Positions 25,798 through 39,212 of a stretch of DNA of 64,000 nt are shown in pieces. Origin of the DNA: Spongilla lacustris (taxonomy: Eukaryota > Porifera > Demospongiae > Spongillida > Spongillidae); the NCBI GenBank assembly GCA_949361645.1, contig OX442431.1, positions 6,142,473 through 6,206,472 on the forward strand. The letters are read 5' to 3'. The notes below the pieces were generated by a model that was not told the origin of the DNA, did no database searches, and worked only from the letters and a program-made list of their open reading frames with translations. Each line of letters begins with the position of its first letter. Position 1 is the stretch's first letter. The position numbers and the translations under genes are program-made.

Positions 25798-26181
25798 GCC
25801 TCCTCCCATGGTATGCACAGTATGTTGTCCTCCCATGGTATGCACAGTATGTTGTTTTGGTAGTGCGGTTTGTGATTGTTACAGTACATGTAGTTGCGAT
25901 CGCCTTAGGAAATCATTGCATAACGAATCACCACTATCATGCAGGCTAGATCATGATTAATTCCATCATGGGTTTCTGCAGCATTTTAGTTCATCAGTGG
26001 ATTGACAACTAAAATATTTGCTTTGCAGGTTACATTTTATCCTCTGCCCCTGCTCGAAGAACTGATGATTTTTCACGATCACTTGTACTTGTGTTGTGTA
26101 ATTATGTTCAAATCCAATTATTTATGCATCACATTGAATTGTGTAAGAGATTTCGATCCAATCGGTGTTACCACAACAACA

Positions 26182-26381
26182 NNNNNNNNNNNNNNNNNNN
26201 NNNNNNNNNNNNNNNNNNNNNNNNNNNNNNNNNNNNNNNNNNNNNNNNNNNNNNNNNNNNNNNNNNNNNNNNNNNNNNNNNNNNNNNNNNNNNNNNNNNN
26301 NNNNNNNNNNNNNNNNNNNNNNNNNNNNNNNNNNNNNNNNNNNNNNNNNNNNNNNNNNNNNNNNNNNNNNNNNNNNNNNNN
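26182..26381. other. Assembly gap (200 N)
   Basis: A run of exactly 200 N, probably of nominal size. It lies just downstream of the last visible exon of the RNF34/RFFL-like gene and may hide its RING exon. Confidence 0.99.
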
Positions 26382-26535
26382 TAGCTCGAATGAATACTAT
26401 CAGGTTGTGTAAACTAAACTCAATGAACCTCTCATTTTTGATTATTGATTTAAATTGGGGACATTACACAGTTAGGTGGTGTATTTCTAATGAACTTACT
26501 CTAAAGTTAATTCAAACGAGCGACATTCAACATAC

Positions 26536-27916
<1,381 letters not shown>

Positions 27917-28012
27917 TTGGCAATCGTTTCCAAGTCGTGCGACGAGAAACGTGCGCTCCAATTACAGTACGTTTTCAAAGAATGACGAAATGACTAAATT
28001 TAATAACAAAGT

Positions 28013-31000
28013 TCACACCGCATCTGCATACGACAGCAGCCGAGCCTTTCCCCTGAAATTTAGGAAGTGATGAAGAACTGGTGAGGGTTTTCCTTCCCCC
28101 TCTCTTTACCTAACAGGATATAATAGCTTGGTACTCGGGTCCCCAGGAGCTTTCTTGTACTTAAGATAGATATCAAAACATTCCTACAAGAAGAAATATG
28201 AATTTATCAGAAAAAACAATTGATTATAACCCATGTACCCTAAGCTTCTTGACCTGCCTACAGAGCAGGTATTGTCCCTCTATGTCTCCACTGAGGAACT
28301 GTGGAAAATGTATGTTCACCTCGGCCTCAAGGTGCTTGGAGAGGTAGGGGAGAGAAAGGTTTGCCAAGGCCCCATTTAAGTAGCACTCACCTTGGTCTGG
28401 ATGTCAAATGGGTCCCTTTGCCCTGCATTGGATTCCATCATGATGGCAAATCGAGGGGGTGTGGCAGGATAGTCCACACCCACAGAAAGTAGGGAGTGCA
28501 GGCGGGCTGGGTAGAGGGAAGATGAGAGGTGAGGGAGCAGAGGTGTGTAGGTGAGGGGGAGAGGTGTGTAGGTGAGGGAGGAGAGGTGTGTAGGTGAGGG
28601 AGGAGAGGTATGTAGTTTGGTGTGTAAGATTAACATACTCTGTTCCTGCTGGAAGGTGGCTATGTAGAACCTGTTAGTCTTCTCCTGAAAGTTGAACATA
28701 CCAAGACTTCCAAACTGCATACCCTGTGCACACACACACACACACATGAAGATTACTAGCTCAAAGCCGCGCCCAACAACAATAAAACGTTTTCACCCAC
28801 TAACAACAACCCCACACTGACATATTCAACCTGGGCATCTTGGGAGGACACTTGCTTCCAACGCACCCACTCTGACCCAGGAACTCTGTGGAAGAGGTCC
28901 CCATCTGATGGGTGGGACACCATTTTGTGGTCCTCTGTTGAAACAAAAGGGACATTCTGTTACTAACCAAACACATCACAGAGACAGTTATGAAGAACTA
29001 ATACAGAGCTAACACACCCAATTTTTCTGCCACATAATAGTATGCACCTGCACACACGCGCACATAATAGACACATGTGCACACACGCACACAATACACA
29101 TGCACACCCACACCCACCCCCACAGGCCAACCTAATGCAATAAGCTGGCGTGTGAGGTTGACCTGTGCCCTAAACCTCTGCCTCAGCATCGCTATGGCAC
29201 TCCCAACGTAAGAGGCAGCAACTTCAATCTCCGGAAGGACACGCCCCCCATCCTGGCTATCGGCCGGCACATTGATGCCACACAAACGCTGGACCCAGCG
29301 GTATGGGAAGCCAAACTGACGCACAGCAGAGGAGAACACCTCCCCCCCATGTTTGCGGATCAGGAAGGAGACTACGGAGTTGGGGGAGGTGCGGCCTGTG
29401 TCCCCGTCAAAGAGGCAATGGAGTAAGGAGGAGTTCTCCAGGAAGCTAGTGTGCTGAGCTTCTGTGAGGTCTCTGAGCTTGATGGAGATGACTGATGCAC
29501 AGATGGCACTGAAGCTGGGAAGGTAGCTGAAAGCCAACTGGAGGGAACCAAGGTCTGTGGTGTGTGTGTGTGTGCGTGTGTGTGTATGTGTGTGTGTGCG
29601 TGTGTACATGTATAAATGTTTGTATGGTGTATGTGTGATGTGAGCATACGATGGCCACACCCTCTCCTCACCTTTGACCTGAAGGGTTACAGTCACAGAG
29701 AGGGGGTGGGCCTTGCACACATCCCTGCCCTCAGGTGTCCCCTTGTCTTCCTTCTCGTGGTGTCGGTGGTGCTTCTGCCTCATGGGAGGAGGAGGGGAGG
29801 AGTAAGAGGAGGAAGAGGGAGGAGGATGAGGGGGGAGGAGGGAAAGTAGGAGGAGGAGGAGGGGAGGAGAAGGAAGAGGGGAGGAGGAGGAAGAGAAGAA
29901 GGGAGGAGGAGGAAAGTGTGACAAGGGCACAAGCTGAAATAATGTGCTGATGGTGGTATTGGGCTAACCGTTCCATGTTCCTCCATGGCTGCTTCACCAT
30001 CAGAGTCACTGTCCTCCTCTATTCACAACCAATGAACCCAAGACATAGATGATGAACCCAACAAATAGATGATGAACCAGAGATACTATGACACAACACA
30101 CACATAGTACATGCGCACACACGTACACACACATACACACCAGATTTGTTCATCTGAACAGTGTTACAACAGGCCTTTGCTTCGTCCTTGTCCCCAGCAA
30201 TCGTTACTGAAATGCAAGGGTCTGGGGAAGAGGAGGGAGGGAAGTGAACGAATAACCCTGGAGATCCCCTTACCTTCGATCTGAGCAAAGGCAGAGACTT
30301 GTGAGTATAAGACATAGAGGGGCCTGAGGGGGGAGGGGGGGAGGAGGGGGAGGAGAAGGAAGCAAACATCAAGAGATAGACCTGTGTGTAGGGGTGGGAT
30401 AGCAAGCTTTGGAAGTCTGGGGAGGAGATACTCGCCACACTCGAATGGATGCAAATGGACAGGACTCATTATAATTAAATGATACCCTATACAGGACTCA
30501 TATGTTATATCTGCTGGAGCCCCCCCATGTTATATCTGTTGGCCCCCCCCCCCCCCCCCCCCCCAAATGTTACATCCCCATCCATTATGGATGTGCATGC
30601 GTGTGTACATACATGTATGTGTCTGAGGCATCAGGATGATGTCATTAAAATTAGTACCCCAGATATAGGTTATCATTCAACTCTATGGGGTGCTTGTAAT
30701 ATTACATATGATGGCCGCGAATGACACTGCCAAAGTCAGCTGTAGACACAGTATGGAGAAGCAAAACCACATAAGAGACTTCCCTCCAATCCCAGGGAGA
30801 TACGAACCCATACCATGATTTCACTGAGAAAGTTTTAATACAGCATTCTATGTTTCGTCAAATTGGCACAAAAAACAATGTCCAAAGTACAAGATTTTTT
30901 CACAAGGATACTTTGCACAAAAAAGCTACCACTCTTGCGTGGCATTGGGATATGTCGTGTCTATCTCTTGACGTGTTTACTTATATTTGGATCGACAGGA

Positions 31001-34000
31001 AATGGACGAGTTACGAACTGATGCCGCCGCGTATGACAGCAGAAACAAAACAGAAAATAAATAAATATTTTAATGCTTATGTTCGCAGAGGATGGAATAC
31101 CTCATATCATAATGGGTACTTCATTTGCGCAATGCATTACAGAGAAAAAAAACAAGCTTTGTTAACACAGTGAAAATTCCCGCACGGCAACAGTTTACGT
31201 AACCACAGTTTGTATTTGAGCCTCTACGGTATGCTGCTTCCTAGCCTAAGAAAAGACACGCAAATACATGCACCTGTTTGTCCTATGTGTACATGCACCT
31301 GTTTGTCCTATGTGTACATGTATAGCTTTGTAGCTTGTAAAGAAAATGAAATCAGGAGTATTCAGGGTTTCCCACAGAACATGGCGCTGCATGCAGCGTC
31401 ATGCTTATGAATTTAATTGTCACATTATCAAATCATGTGTTGTATAGATAAGTGGTAAAGATTGGTTTGTATAAGCTAAATGTGTTAGAAACATGAAAGA
31501 CAGTAGAAACTATTGTGGTGTAAGGCCTAGTACACATAAATAAATTCATAACCAACACTTTTATCACCTGAAATGCACCATGCTGTAGCATGGCACTGGG
31601 GGAAACACTGAGTATATATTTATACAGCTGCAATCCACAGTTCTTTCTTATTGTTAGACATGCATGAAAATTAATTGATATAGTTTTTTTTTAACAGCTT
31701 ATGAAATATGCAGTTATTAAATCTGTATTAATTGGCATCGTTTAAATTACAAGTCACGTCACTCTTTGGTAAGGTTACTCTATCAGACAGTACCTAGAGA
31801 CTCTCCATTCCTTCCTCAAGTCTGTTACCACCATGAATTGCACAAACCCAGTCAAAAACACAACTCTGTAGATTACAAACGATTCCTTTGCATGGAGATG
31901 TGATGGAATTCATGGAAATCATTTGTGCTGTTAAACATGTACATAGGGAATCAGCTTGTTCAATCTCATGCCTTCTTTTGTTGTGTTCCAAAGTTTGCCA
32001 TGGTTGCCATTTTTTATGTTAGACTTTCAGATGATTCATATTAGCTTTAATTCATGTCCCAAACAGAAGTACTTCAAGCTTCCAAATTTGAAATTTTGGC
32101 TTTTTTTCAATTATAACTTTTGAACCATTTAAGCTGTGATCATGGAGTTTAACATTAAGCCACCATTTCTACACAAGAATGATCAATCATTAAATGTAAA
32201 CAAAGATTGGTGAGAGGTAAAGTATAAACAGTTTAAAGCACCTTTTTTGTAGTACTACTCCAGTACAGAATGTAGTGAAGGGCTCAGGGTTACCTATATG
32301 TGGCAAAATTGTTGGCTTAAATTTTGGACGAATTACCTTGACTTCAAGGTTAAAAATTCTATTTTATGAGTGAAAGTGCCCTGGGGTATCCATATAATTG
32401 TTTATATTTTTTTGGTAGCTTGGTATCGACTTTAAAAAAGGCTAAAAAGTTAAAGCCATTTTTGTCCCGTTTTTAGGATATCTCTGTATATCATAGTAAA
32501 TCTGCTCTGTTTTGTCTTGTACTTATGGCATTAAGTGCACTAAATGTAGAACAACATATCTATTAACTAGATGCTAAAAAACTCAAAAATCATGAAATAG
32601 ACCAAGAGTTTTACTAGAAGTGTGGAACACTGTATATCTACAAAAACAACCCTAGAGGTCTCTCCCTCTGACACCAACAAACGTAATTAACCTGAATACC
32701 TCAGCACACACACCCACACTCACATATACCCACACCCACTCAGCACACACCCCCCACACACTCACATATACCCACACCCACTCAGCACACTCACCCACAC
32801 TCACATGGGTAGCAGCAGTGCCAGCTCATGGTCTTCCCTCAGCTTGTCCAGAGGAATGCTAAGAAGCTCCTGAAGAGGAAGGGTGGCCTTGCGCATGTTC
32901 TCAAGAGATGGCTGCAGTCCATTGAAGCGCTCCTGGAGGACACCAATGCTGCCCTCCTGCTCCTTAATCTCCCCCTCCAGCTTAGCCTGCTGGGTAGCCG
33001 ACCTGTGGGGGAGGAGGGAGGTGAGGAGCAGGAGAAGGGAGGCACAGTGAGCGTGTGCACTTCTTCCTTAAGTACTGTCTCCAGACTACTGGGAGTCCAT
33101 TACCAGACTATTGGGAGTCCTTACCAGACTACTGGGAGTCCATTACCAGACTACTGGGAGTCCTTACCAGACTACTGGGAGTCCATTACCAGACTACTGG
33201 GAGTCCATTACCAGACTACTGGGAGTCCATTACCAGACTACTGGGAGTCCATTACCAGACTACTGGGAGTCCTTACCATACTACTGGGAGTCCTTACCAG
33301 ACTACTGGGAGTCCATTACCAGACTACTGGGAGTCCTTACCAGACTACTGGGAGTCCATTACCAGACTACTGGGAGTCCATTACCAGACTACTGGGAGTC
33401 CATTACCAGACTACTGGGAGTCCATTACCAGACTACTGGGAGTCCTTACCATACTACTGGGAGTCCATTACCAAACTACTGGGAGTCCTTACCAGACTAC
33501 TGGGAGTCCTTACCAGACTACTGGGAGTCCTTACCAGACTACTGGGAGTCCTTACCAGACTACTGGGATTCCATTACCAGACTACTGGGAGTACTTAGCA
33601 GACTACTGGGAGTCCTCCCAAATCCATTCACAGTGTGCACCAAATGAGCTGTGTATTTCTTTTGCACAAGGCAAATTACCCTCCTCTTCCCCACCCCACC
33701 TGTACCAAACTGCAACAATTTTCTTCAACCATCCTAGCCAACCCAACAACTACCTCTCCTCTCCCTCACTCCACCCTAAATTCAGGCTCCTCGCAGACCA
33801 CACCCCCACCTCTCCACTCACTGTTTTCTCTGTTCCAATTCCCACTGAAGTCGACAAAGCATCCTTTGATGTTCATCTGGCCTTGTTAGGTCCTGCCAAG
33901 CAAGTACATACGGGTATCCAGAACCCTGACCATACACATAACCTGACCCGACCCCCTACAACACACCCTGACCCCCCCCCCCCACACACACCCTGACCCC

Positions 34001-35548
34001 CCACACACCCTGACCCCTACACATAACCTGACCCCCCTGACCCCCACTAGTAAATAGCACTAACAGGTTTGGTGATCGATTCTGGAGCAGTTTTGTAAAA
34101 TTCTTCCTCACTAACAAGATCAATTTCTTCGTGCTGTGATCTGCAGATGAGGAAGATACAGATCACACCACACCACGCACACCACACCACATCACACTAC
34201 ACACACACCACGCACATCACACCATATCGTGTGCTGAGGATTCCATCTGGAGCTCATTAAGTTTAGTTTCAGTGGTCACACTTAGAGACAGTAAAACACT
34301 GGCTTCACAATACAGACTACGCATGTGAATGTCAATTAGCAAATACAAAGTAGACCTCTTAATAACTTTAAATGCATGGTTCAGCTAACCTACTTCCTTA
34401 CCTCTCTAACTCCCCAGGTTCATTAACTCCCTAATCCCCCCCCCCCCCCCCCCAAGCTTCCCTCTCCCTCTCACATAGTCAGAGACTTACTTGAATTCTA
34501 AGCAGTTAGTGATCTCCTTCTGGAGGTGTGTGACCTCGTACATGAGGTTCTGCAGCTGGAGGTGGAGGTCGTCCACTTCAAGCTTTTGCTGAGTTAAGAA
34601 ATGAATCAAGCACAGACCGTATGCAGACATCACATCACATCAAGGTTCATAATGTACATTAAATCAAGGCCAATAGCATACATCAAATCAAGGCCAATGG
34701 CCTACATTAAATCAAGGTTCATGGTGTACATTAAATCAAGGCCAATAGCATACATCAAATCAAGGCCCATGGCTAGATTAAATCAAGGCCCATGGCTACA
34801 TTAAATCAAGGCCAATAGCATACATCAAATCAAGGCCAATGGCCTACATTAAATCAAGGCCTACATTAAATCAAGGCTAATAGCATACATCAAATCAAGG
34901 CCCATGGCTACATTAAATCAAGGCCAATGGCGTACAAGGTCTATGCCCTACATTAAATGAAGGCCCACTTAGCATACTATACATGTGTAGTTGGCATACG
35001 GTTTTTGTACCGGTAATGTTATTTCTTAATTCCTACGTGTATGGCTTAAGACTGGTTTCACTTACCGCGTACGTCTGATCGCGAGTGTCCTTGCAATACA
35101 GATGGGAGAGCCTGTTCATCTTCTTTAGCACCGTGAACAGCACGATTCCCTTCTGCTTGTGCGCCTCCAGATCAGTCTGTGTACGTATGCAGGGAGGAGA
35201 CGCCGCTAGTTTCCAACGCCCCAGCCAAATAATGCATGCGTACTGTACCTTGGGGCCCGTTCCTTGTTTGATTTCCCGCACTTTGGCAAAAATGTCCTTA
35301 AGGTCGTCACATGCCTGCTTGGCAATGACGGGAACTTCGGTGTATCCCTGCTCGGGTAGCTTTTCTCCGTATAGGGGCAAGCTTCCCAACGTGGCTGAGC
35401 CAGGTAGTTCGTGCGGTTTAGGTTTCTCTGGCACAGGAGCAGCTACCTTTTCAACCTTTTTGGCCTTTTTGGGAGGCTCTTCGGCCCCTCCCGGTGCCTT
35501 TGAAGTAGAAGTGGAGCTGGTGGTGCTGGACGCACGGCTACGCTTCAT
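28013..35548 (-). CDS. THOC5: THOC5, THO/TREX complex subunit 5 (17 exons, complete)
   Basis: THOC5 belongs to the THO part of TREX, which couples transcription to nuclear mRNA export. Exons, 5' to 3': 35249-35548, 35066-35176, 34491-34588, 34065-34140, 33822-33892, 32805-33002, 30274-30323, 30141-30206, 29969-30018, 29672-29774, 29132-29554, 28831-28934, 28639-28723, 28391-28506, 28239-28334, 28110-28183, 28013-28052. They sum to 2061 nt (686 residues; human about 683), and every junction keeps phase with GT..AG borders. Motifs: basic stretch [118 protein letters not shown]. The middle is predicted coiled coil. The C-terminal tail is short and divergent. Introns hold minisatellites. The ATG at 35548 is the first Met of the open frame. 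Confidence 0.95.
28524..28618. repeat. ~22-bp minisatellite in a THOC5 intron
   Basis: About four copies of GAGGTGTGTAGGTGAGGGAG with small variations, in the intron between the exons at 28391-28506 and 28639-28723. Confidence 0.85.
29560..29930. repeat. GT run and polypurine (GGA-rich) tract in THOC5 introns
   Basis: Positions 29560-29612 are GT-rich. Positions 29785-29925 on the plus strand are almost entirely G and A (GGAGGAGGAGGGGAGG-type). The complementary strand is the transcribed sense strand of THOC5, so the intron is polypyrimidine-rich before its acceptor. Confidence 0.85.
30850..31173 (+). CDS. Unrecognised 107-codon open frame inside a THOC5 intron
   Basis: ATG-to-TGA frame antisense to THOC5 in its largest intron. 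It encodes a basic, Trp/Tyr-rich peptide (for example [18 protein letters not shown] and [19 protein letters not shown]). The composition is protein-like and not repeat-derived, which sets it apart from nearby frames. No domain is recognised. It may be a transposon remnant or a real small gene. Confidence 0.3.
   Translation: MFRQIGTKNNVQSTRFFHKDTLHKKATTLAWHWDMSCLSLDVFTYIWIDRKWTSYELMPPRMTAETKQKINKYFNAYVRRGWNTSYHNGYFICAMHYREKKQALLTQ
31174..32804. other. Remainder of the large THOC5 intron
   Basis: AT-rich, without recognisable gene signals. A 27-bp tandem duplication containing ACATGCACCTGTTTGTCC lies near 31265-31320. Positions 32699-32800 hold an imperfect repeat of CACTCACATATACCCACACC. Confidence 0.5.
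33062..33618. repeat. 21/22-bp minisatellite in THOC5 intron, about 26 copies
   Basis: Unit TTACCAGACTACTGGGAGTCC in 21- and 22-bp forms (with or without an extra A), lying between the exons at 32805-33002 and 33822-33892. Mixed periods keep several plus frames open for up to 313 codons, none of them credible. Confidence 0.96.
34640..34975. repeat. ~24-bp minisatellite in THOC5 intron
   Basis: About 12 imperfect copies of ACATTAAATCAAGGCCAATA with a variable tail (GCAT, GGCCT, GGCGT). Confidence 0.9.
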
Positions 35549-35850
35549 CCTCTATGTATAAGTCAGCGCGAAGCCATGCGGGTGCGCTTTAGTTAGGATC
35601 GACGACCAATTGATTGCACATTTTATAGCCTAGACAGGCTATACATGCACACATTGCATCGAGCCACGGCCGAGTATTTGGTAATACAATATGCAATCGG
35701 GCACAACAGCGTGTGCATTCGTAATCTTATAACCCCAACTATTTAATCTACCTCGTTTTTGCTTGAAACCAGTTTAAGTTCCCGCGAGAAAAAAAATAAC
35801 GTTTAATGAATTTGATATATAGCTGTTTTTAATTTTGGGCGTTGGCAGAT

Positions 35851-37224
35851 ATGTCGCGCGCGATGCTGCTACTCTTTGCCGTTGGCGCCATCACCATGTG
35901 TCTGGCTAGTGCTTCTGTGCCAGCACCTTCTCCAGATGTCCTGGCATGGACGAAGAGGGAGATCGGAGCCATGTTCTCCTTTGACATGATCACCTTGGCG
36001 GACAACGTATCCAATACACAGTACTTCTGCATTGGCGTCGGAGGCGAAGGCGGGTGGCTCCCCACTCCAGATTTTTTTGACCTGGAAAGTTTGGATCTGG
36101 ATAACTGGGTGCTAACGGCCATGTCGTTCGGGGCCCGATACGCGGTCCTCACGGCCCAGCACTGCAGCGGCTTTAGTCTGTGGCCCACGGACACCTACAA
36201 GGCCACGGGTTTCAACTACACGTACAGTACCGCTTCGTCTCCGTATGCTGGCGGCAGTTTCGACCTGGTGGGAGCTTTCGTCACCGCATGCAAGAAGCAC
36301 GGGATCCTGCCGGGAATTTACTACAGCCTCAACCAAAACTACTACCTGAACGTAGCCGGAGGCAAAGTGCTTAACACCAAGCTTGTACCCGGACAGGCCA
36401 ACATGACACAGACCCTCTACGGCGAAATAGTTCTGGCGCAGCTTACAGAGCTGTGGACCAACTACGGACCCCTGGCGGAGATATGGTTCGACGGAGAGTG
36501 CAGCACCGTGCCCGGAATAAGCTCGCAGATCGCGAAGCTCCAGGCTACGCTGCAACCCCACGCCGTCTCCTTCCAAGGCTGCGGCGACGTTAACAACATC
36601 CGGTGGGTGGGCACCGAATCGGGTAAGCCTGGGTACCCGCTCTGGAGCACGTCCCAGGACTGCGCCTTCGGCCAGGGGAGCCCCGACGGGAACGTCTTCT
36701 GCCCTGCCGAAACGGACACGATCCTTGCCGCGTTTGACACGTGGTTCTGGAGGCCAGGAGTACCGCTTAGAAGCCTGAGCGACCTGCAGCAGGTGTATTA
36801 CGATTCGGTGGGTCAGAACACCAACCTCCTCCTCAACGTTGCCCCAAACAAGACGGGGGTCGTTGATTTGGAGGCGGTGGACCTATATGGGCAGTATGGG
36901 GACTGGATTTCGGGATGCTTTAGCAAACCTCTGCTTCAGACGTCTGGTACTGGGACGGTGTTTTACCTGAACTCAGACACCCCCGTGACTTTCAACCAGG
37001 TGGTGATAAGTGAGGACCAGACCAATGGTGAGGCCATCACAGAGTTTGTGGTTGCTGCTGTTCTGCCAGGCGGGATTAAAAATATCCTGAAGGGGCAGTC
37101 GGTTGGCAACAAGTTCATTCGGCCAGTGAATCCAGTGAGCACAACGAATTTGATGCTGATCATATCGTCTTCTCTCTCCTCTTCTGATTCTACCATAGCT
37201 CAGTTTGCTGTGTACAATTGTTAG
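35851..37224 (+). CDS. Alpha-L-fucosidase, GH29 family, copy 1
   Basis: Predicted retaining exo-fucosidase removing alpha-linked L-fucose from glycans. The single exon encodes 457 residues. The ATG at 35851 opens a signal peptide (MSRAMLLLFAVGAITMCLAS, residues 1-20); the frame extends 9 bases upstream but only from a TTG. Family motifs: RYAVLTAQHCSGFSLWPT (96-113), GILPGIYYSL (151-160), AEIWFDGE (209-216) with the expected nucleophile Asp214, RWVGTESGKPGYPLWST (251-267) with candidate acid/base Glu256, and QNTNLLLNVAPNKTG (322-336). The layout resembles the GH29-B and plant-type enzymes. Residues ~355-457 resemble a small C-terminal beta domain. N-glycosylation sequons are at N52, N122, N184 and N333. 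Secretion or lysosomal targeting is inferred. Private residues: K117, Q162, T369. The coding part is clearly more GC-rich than its flanks. Confidence 0.93.
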   Translation: MSRAMLLLFAVGAITMCLASASVPAPSPDVLAWTKREIGAMFSFDMITLADNVSNTQYFCIGVGGEGGWLPTPDFFDLESLDLDNWVLTAMSFGARYAVLTAQHCSGFSLWPTDTYKATGFNYTYSTASSPYAGGSFDLVGAFVTACKKHGILPGIYYSLNQNYYLNVAGGKVLNTKLVPGQANMTQTLYGEIVLAQLTELWTNYGPLAEIWFDGECSTVPGISSQIAKLQATLQPHAVSFQGCGDVNNIRWVGTESGKPGYPLWSTSQDCAFGQGSPDGNVFCPAETDTILAAFDTWFWRPGVPLRSLSDLQQVYYDSVGQNTNLLLNVAPNKTGVVDLEAVDLYGQYGDWISGCFSKPLLQTSGTGTVFYLNSDTPVTFNQVVISEDQTNGEAITEFVVAAVLPGGIKNILKGQSVGNKFIRPVNPVSTTNLMLIISSSLSSSDSTIAQFAVYNC

Positions 37225-38609
37225 TGCATGGAGCAAAGCGTATATAAATGTACTGCAGTTTGGATAGCTTTGTATGCTGTGACGTTGGGGGTCTGGGGCT
37301 GAGACTACAGGTAATCATAAAGATGGAAACGGTTCACGTAACCGACATTTTTACCGTATACGCTGCGAGATGGATGCCACCTGGTTTGGGTGAAATCCAT
37401 AGCACATGCCTCCAATATAATTCCTCCCTTTTTATGAAAGCTAAGGTTTATTTGTAATCACTGTCCTATAAGCTATTATATTGGCGTGACGGGGTCTGGG
37501 GCCGAGACTACTACTGTCCACAAAAATATAATTACATGTATGGCATAATATTATATAGAGCTCTTTCCTGGCTACATCACTCATGGTCGCGGCGTTGATT
37601 GTCCTCCATATTGGTGCTCAGGTTACTATACATGTATACAGGGTCTTCACGAAAGAACGCAACGCTTTTGTACTGGAATATATTTTCAACAGCACTGACG
37701 CACAGCCACGCACAGAAACAAGGATTACAAGTCCTTCCAATCAATTACAACCTCAAAATAAAAACAGTCATGTAGCGTCATAGGTCAGTACATACTACCT
37801 TTTCACTTTGTGTATAGCTTGTTATGGTACACTAGCATCTTGTTACCAAACCTTGTTACAGTATGCATGAGTGTGCCTTCTCAGGCGAAGTGCGCAGCTT
37901 GTCTTAGTACATAAATTATTAAACTATTATAAAGTTGTCTTTTTACCCTGTATGTAGCCTGTCTTAGTAATTTAAGCATGCCGCAATTAGTCTTGGTAAC
38001 CTGCCTTGTTACAGTATGTAGCTTGTCTGCCTGTTTATAACATGCATATGTAGCCTGTCTTGGTGCATAAAGCGTGTAGCTTGTGCTGGTACACTGCTTT
38101 GTTACTGTACCTTGGCACCAATCTTGTTACGGCACCTTGGCACCAAACCTTAATTGTTACAGTACCTTGGCACCAAGAGTACTTAGCTTGGCACCAAACC
38201 TTGTTACAGTTCATTGGCACCAAACCTTGTTAAAGTACATTGGCACCAAACCTTATTACAGTTCATTGACACCAAACCTTGTTAAAGTACATTGGCACCA
38301 AACCTTATTACAGTACCTTGGCACCTAACCTTGTACAGTACCTTGCCACCAAGCCTTATTAACTGGTACCTTGGCACCAAACCTTGTCACAGTACCTCGG
38401 CACCAAACCTTATGTAGCTAGCCTTGGCAGTGTGCCTTCTTGCAGCATGTAGCATGTCTTGGCACCGTGCTTGTATAATGTAGCTTGTTATCATACTTCA
38501 AGCTAGTAACTTGTCTTGGTATATTTATTATTTAGCTTGTGTTAGCACCCTGCCTTGTTATTGCATTTAGCTTGTCTTGGTACCCAAAGCCGTGTTACTG
38601 TATTTAGCT

Positions 38610-38699
38610 TGTGTTAACGAGTTTGATGCTGATCGCATCGTCATCTATCTCTTTACTTCTGATTCTACCATAGCTCAGTTTGCTGTGTACAATTGTTAG
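38610..38699 (+). pseudogene. Fucosidase 3'-end fragment
   Basis: The last ~30 codons of the fucosidase gene (AACGAGTTTGATGCTGATCG to the TAG), followed by the usual 3' flank. The fragment is diverged (ATCTATCTCTTTACTTCTGA in place of the intact CTCTCCTCTTCTGATTC), so it is an older duplicate than the complete genes. Confidence 0.85.
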
Positions 38700-38999
38700 T
38701 GCATGGAGCAAAGCGTATATAAATGTACATGTACATGTACTGCAGTTTGTATGCTGTGACGTTGGGGGTCTGGGGCTGAGACTACAGGTAATCATAAAGA
38801 TTGGAAACGGTTCACGTAACCGACATTTTTACCGTATACGCAGCGAGATGGATGCCACCTAAAATCCGTAGCACTTAGAGTCTCCAAATGCCTCCAATAT
38901 AATTCCTCCCTATTTATGAATTGAAAGCTAAGGTTTATTTGTAAGCACTGTCCTACAAGCTGTGACATTGGGGTGACGGGGTCTGGGGCCGAGACTATT

Positions 39000-39212
39000 G
39001 AGGACCAGACCAATGGTGAGGCCATCACAGAGTTTGTGGTTGCTGCCGTTCTGCCAGGCGGGATTAAGAATATCCTGAAGGGGCAGTCGGTTGGCAACAA
39101 GTTCATTCGGCCAGTGAATCCAGTGAGCACAACGAATTTGATGCTGATCATATCGTCAACTCTCTCCTCTTCTGATTCTACCATAGCTCAGTTTGCTGTG
39201 TACAATTGTTAG
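39000..39212 (+). pseudogene. Fucosidase C-terminal fragment (~70 codons)
   Basis: Nearly identical to the 3' end of the intact genes, from EDQTNGEAITEFVVAAVLPG to the QFAVYNC stop. It begins abruptly after GGTCTGGGGCCGAGACTATT, a sequence of the normal 3' flank. The breakpoint therefore joins a 3' flank to coding sequence, as expected for unequal exchange. No start codon or catalytic part. Confidence 0.9.

Noticed and set aside
33055..33996. 313-codon frame with [10 protein letters not shown] repeats
   Set aside because: Intronic 21/22-bp minisatellite of THOC5, antisense to the gene.
35842..35850. Start of fucosidase copy 1 at a TTG nine bases upstream (likewise in copies 2 and 4, and a longer TTG-led extension in copy 3)
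   Set aside because: Eukaryotic initiation at the following ATG gives a typical signal peptide; the extension adds only MAD or palindrome-derived residues.
36112..36576. Antisense frames of 90-154 codons opposite each fucosidase
   Set aside because: They are mirror frames of a GC-rich conserved gene, repeated in each copy; no independent support.
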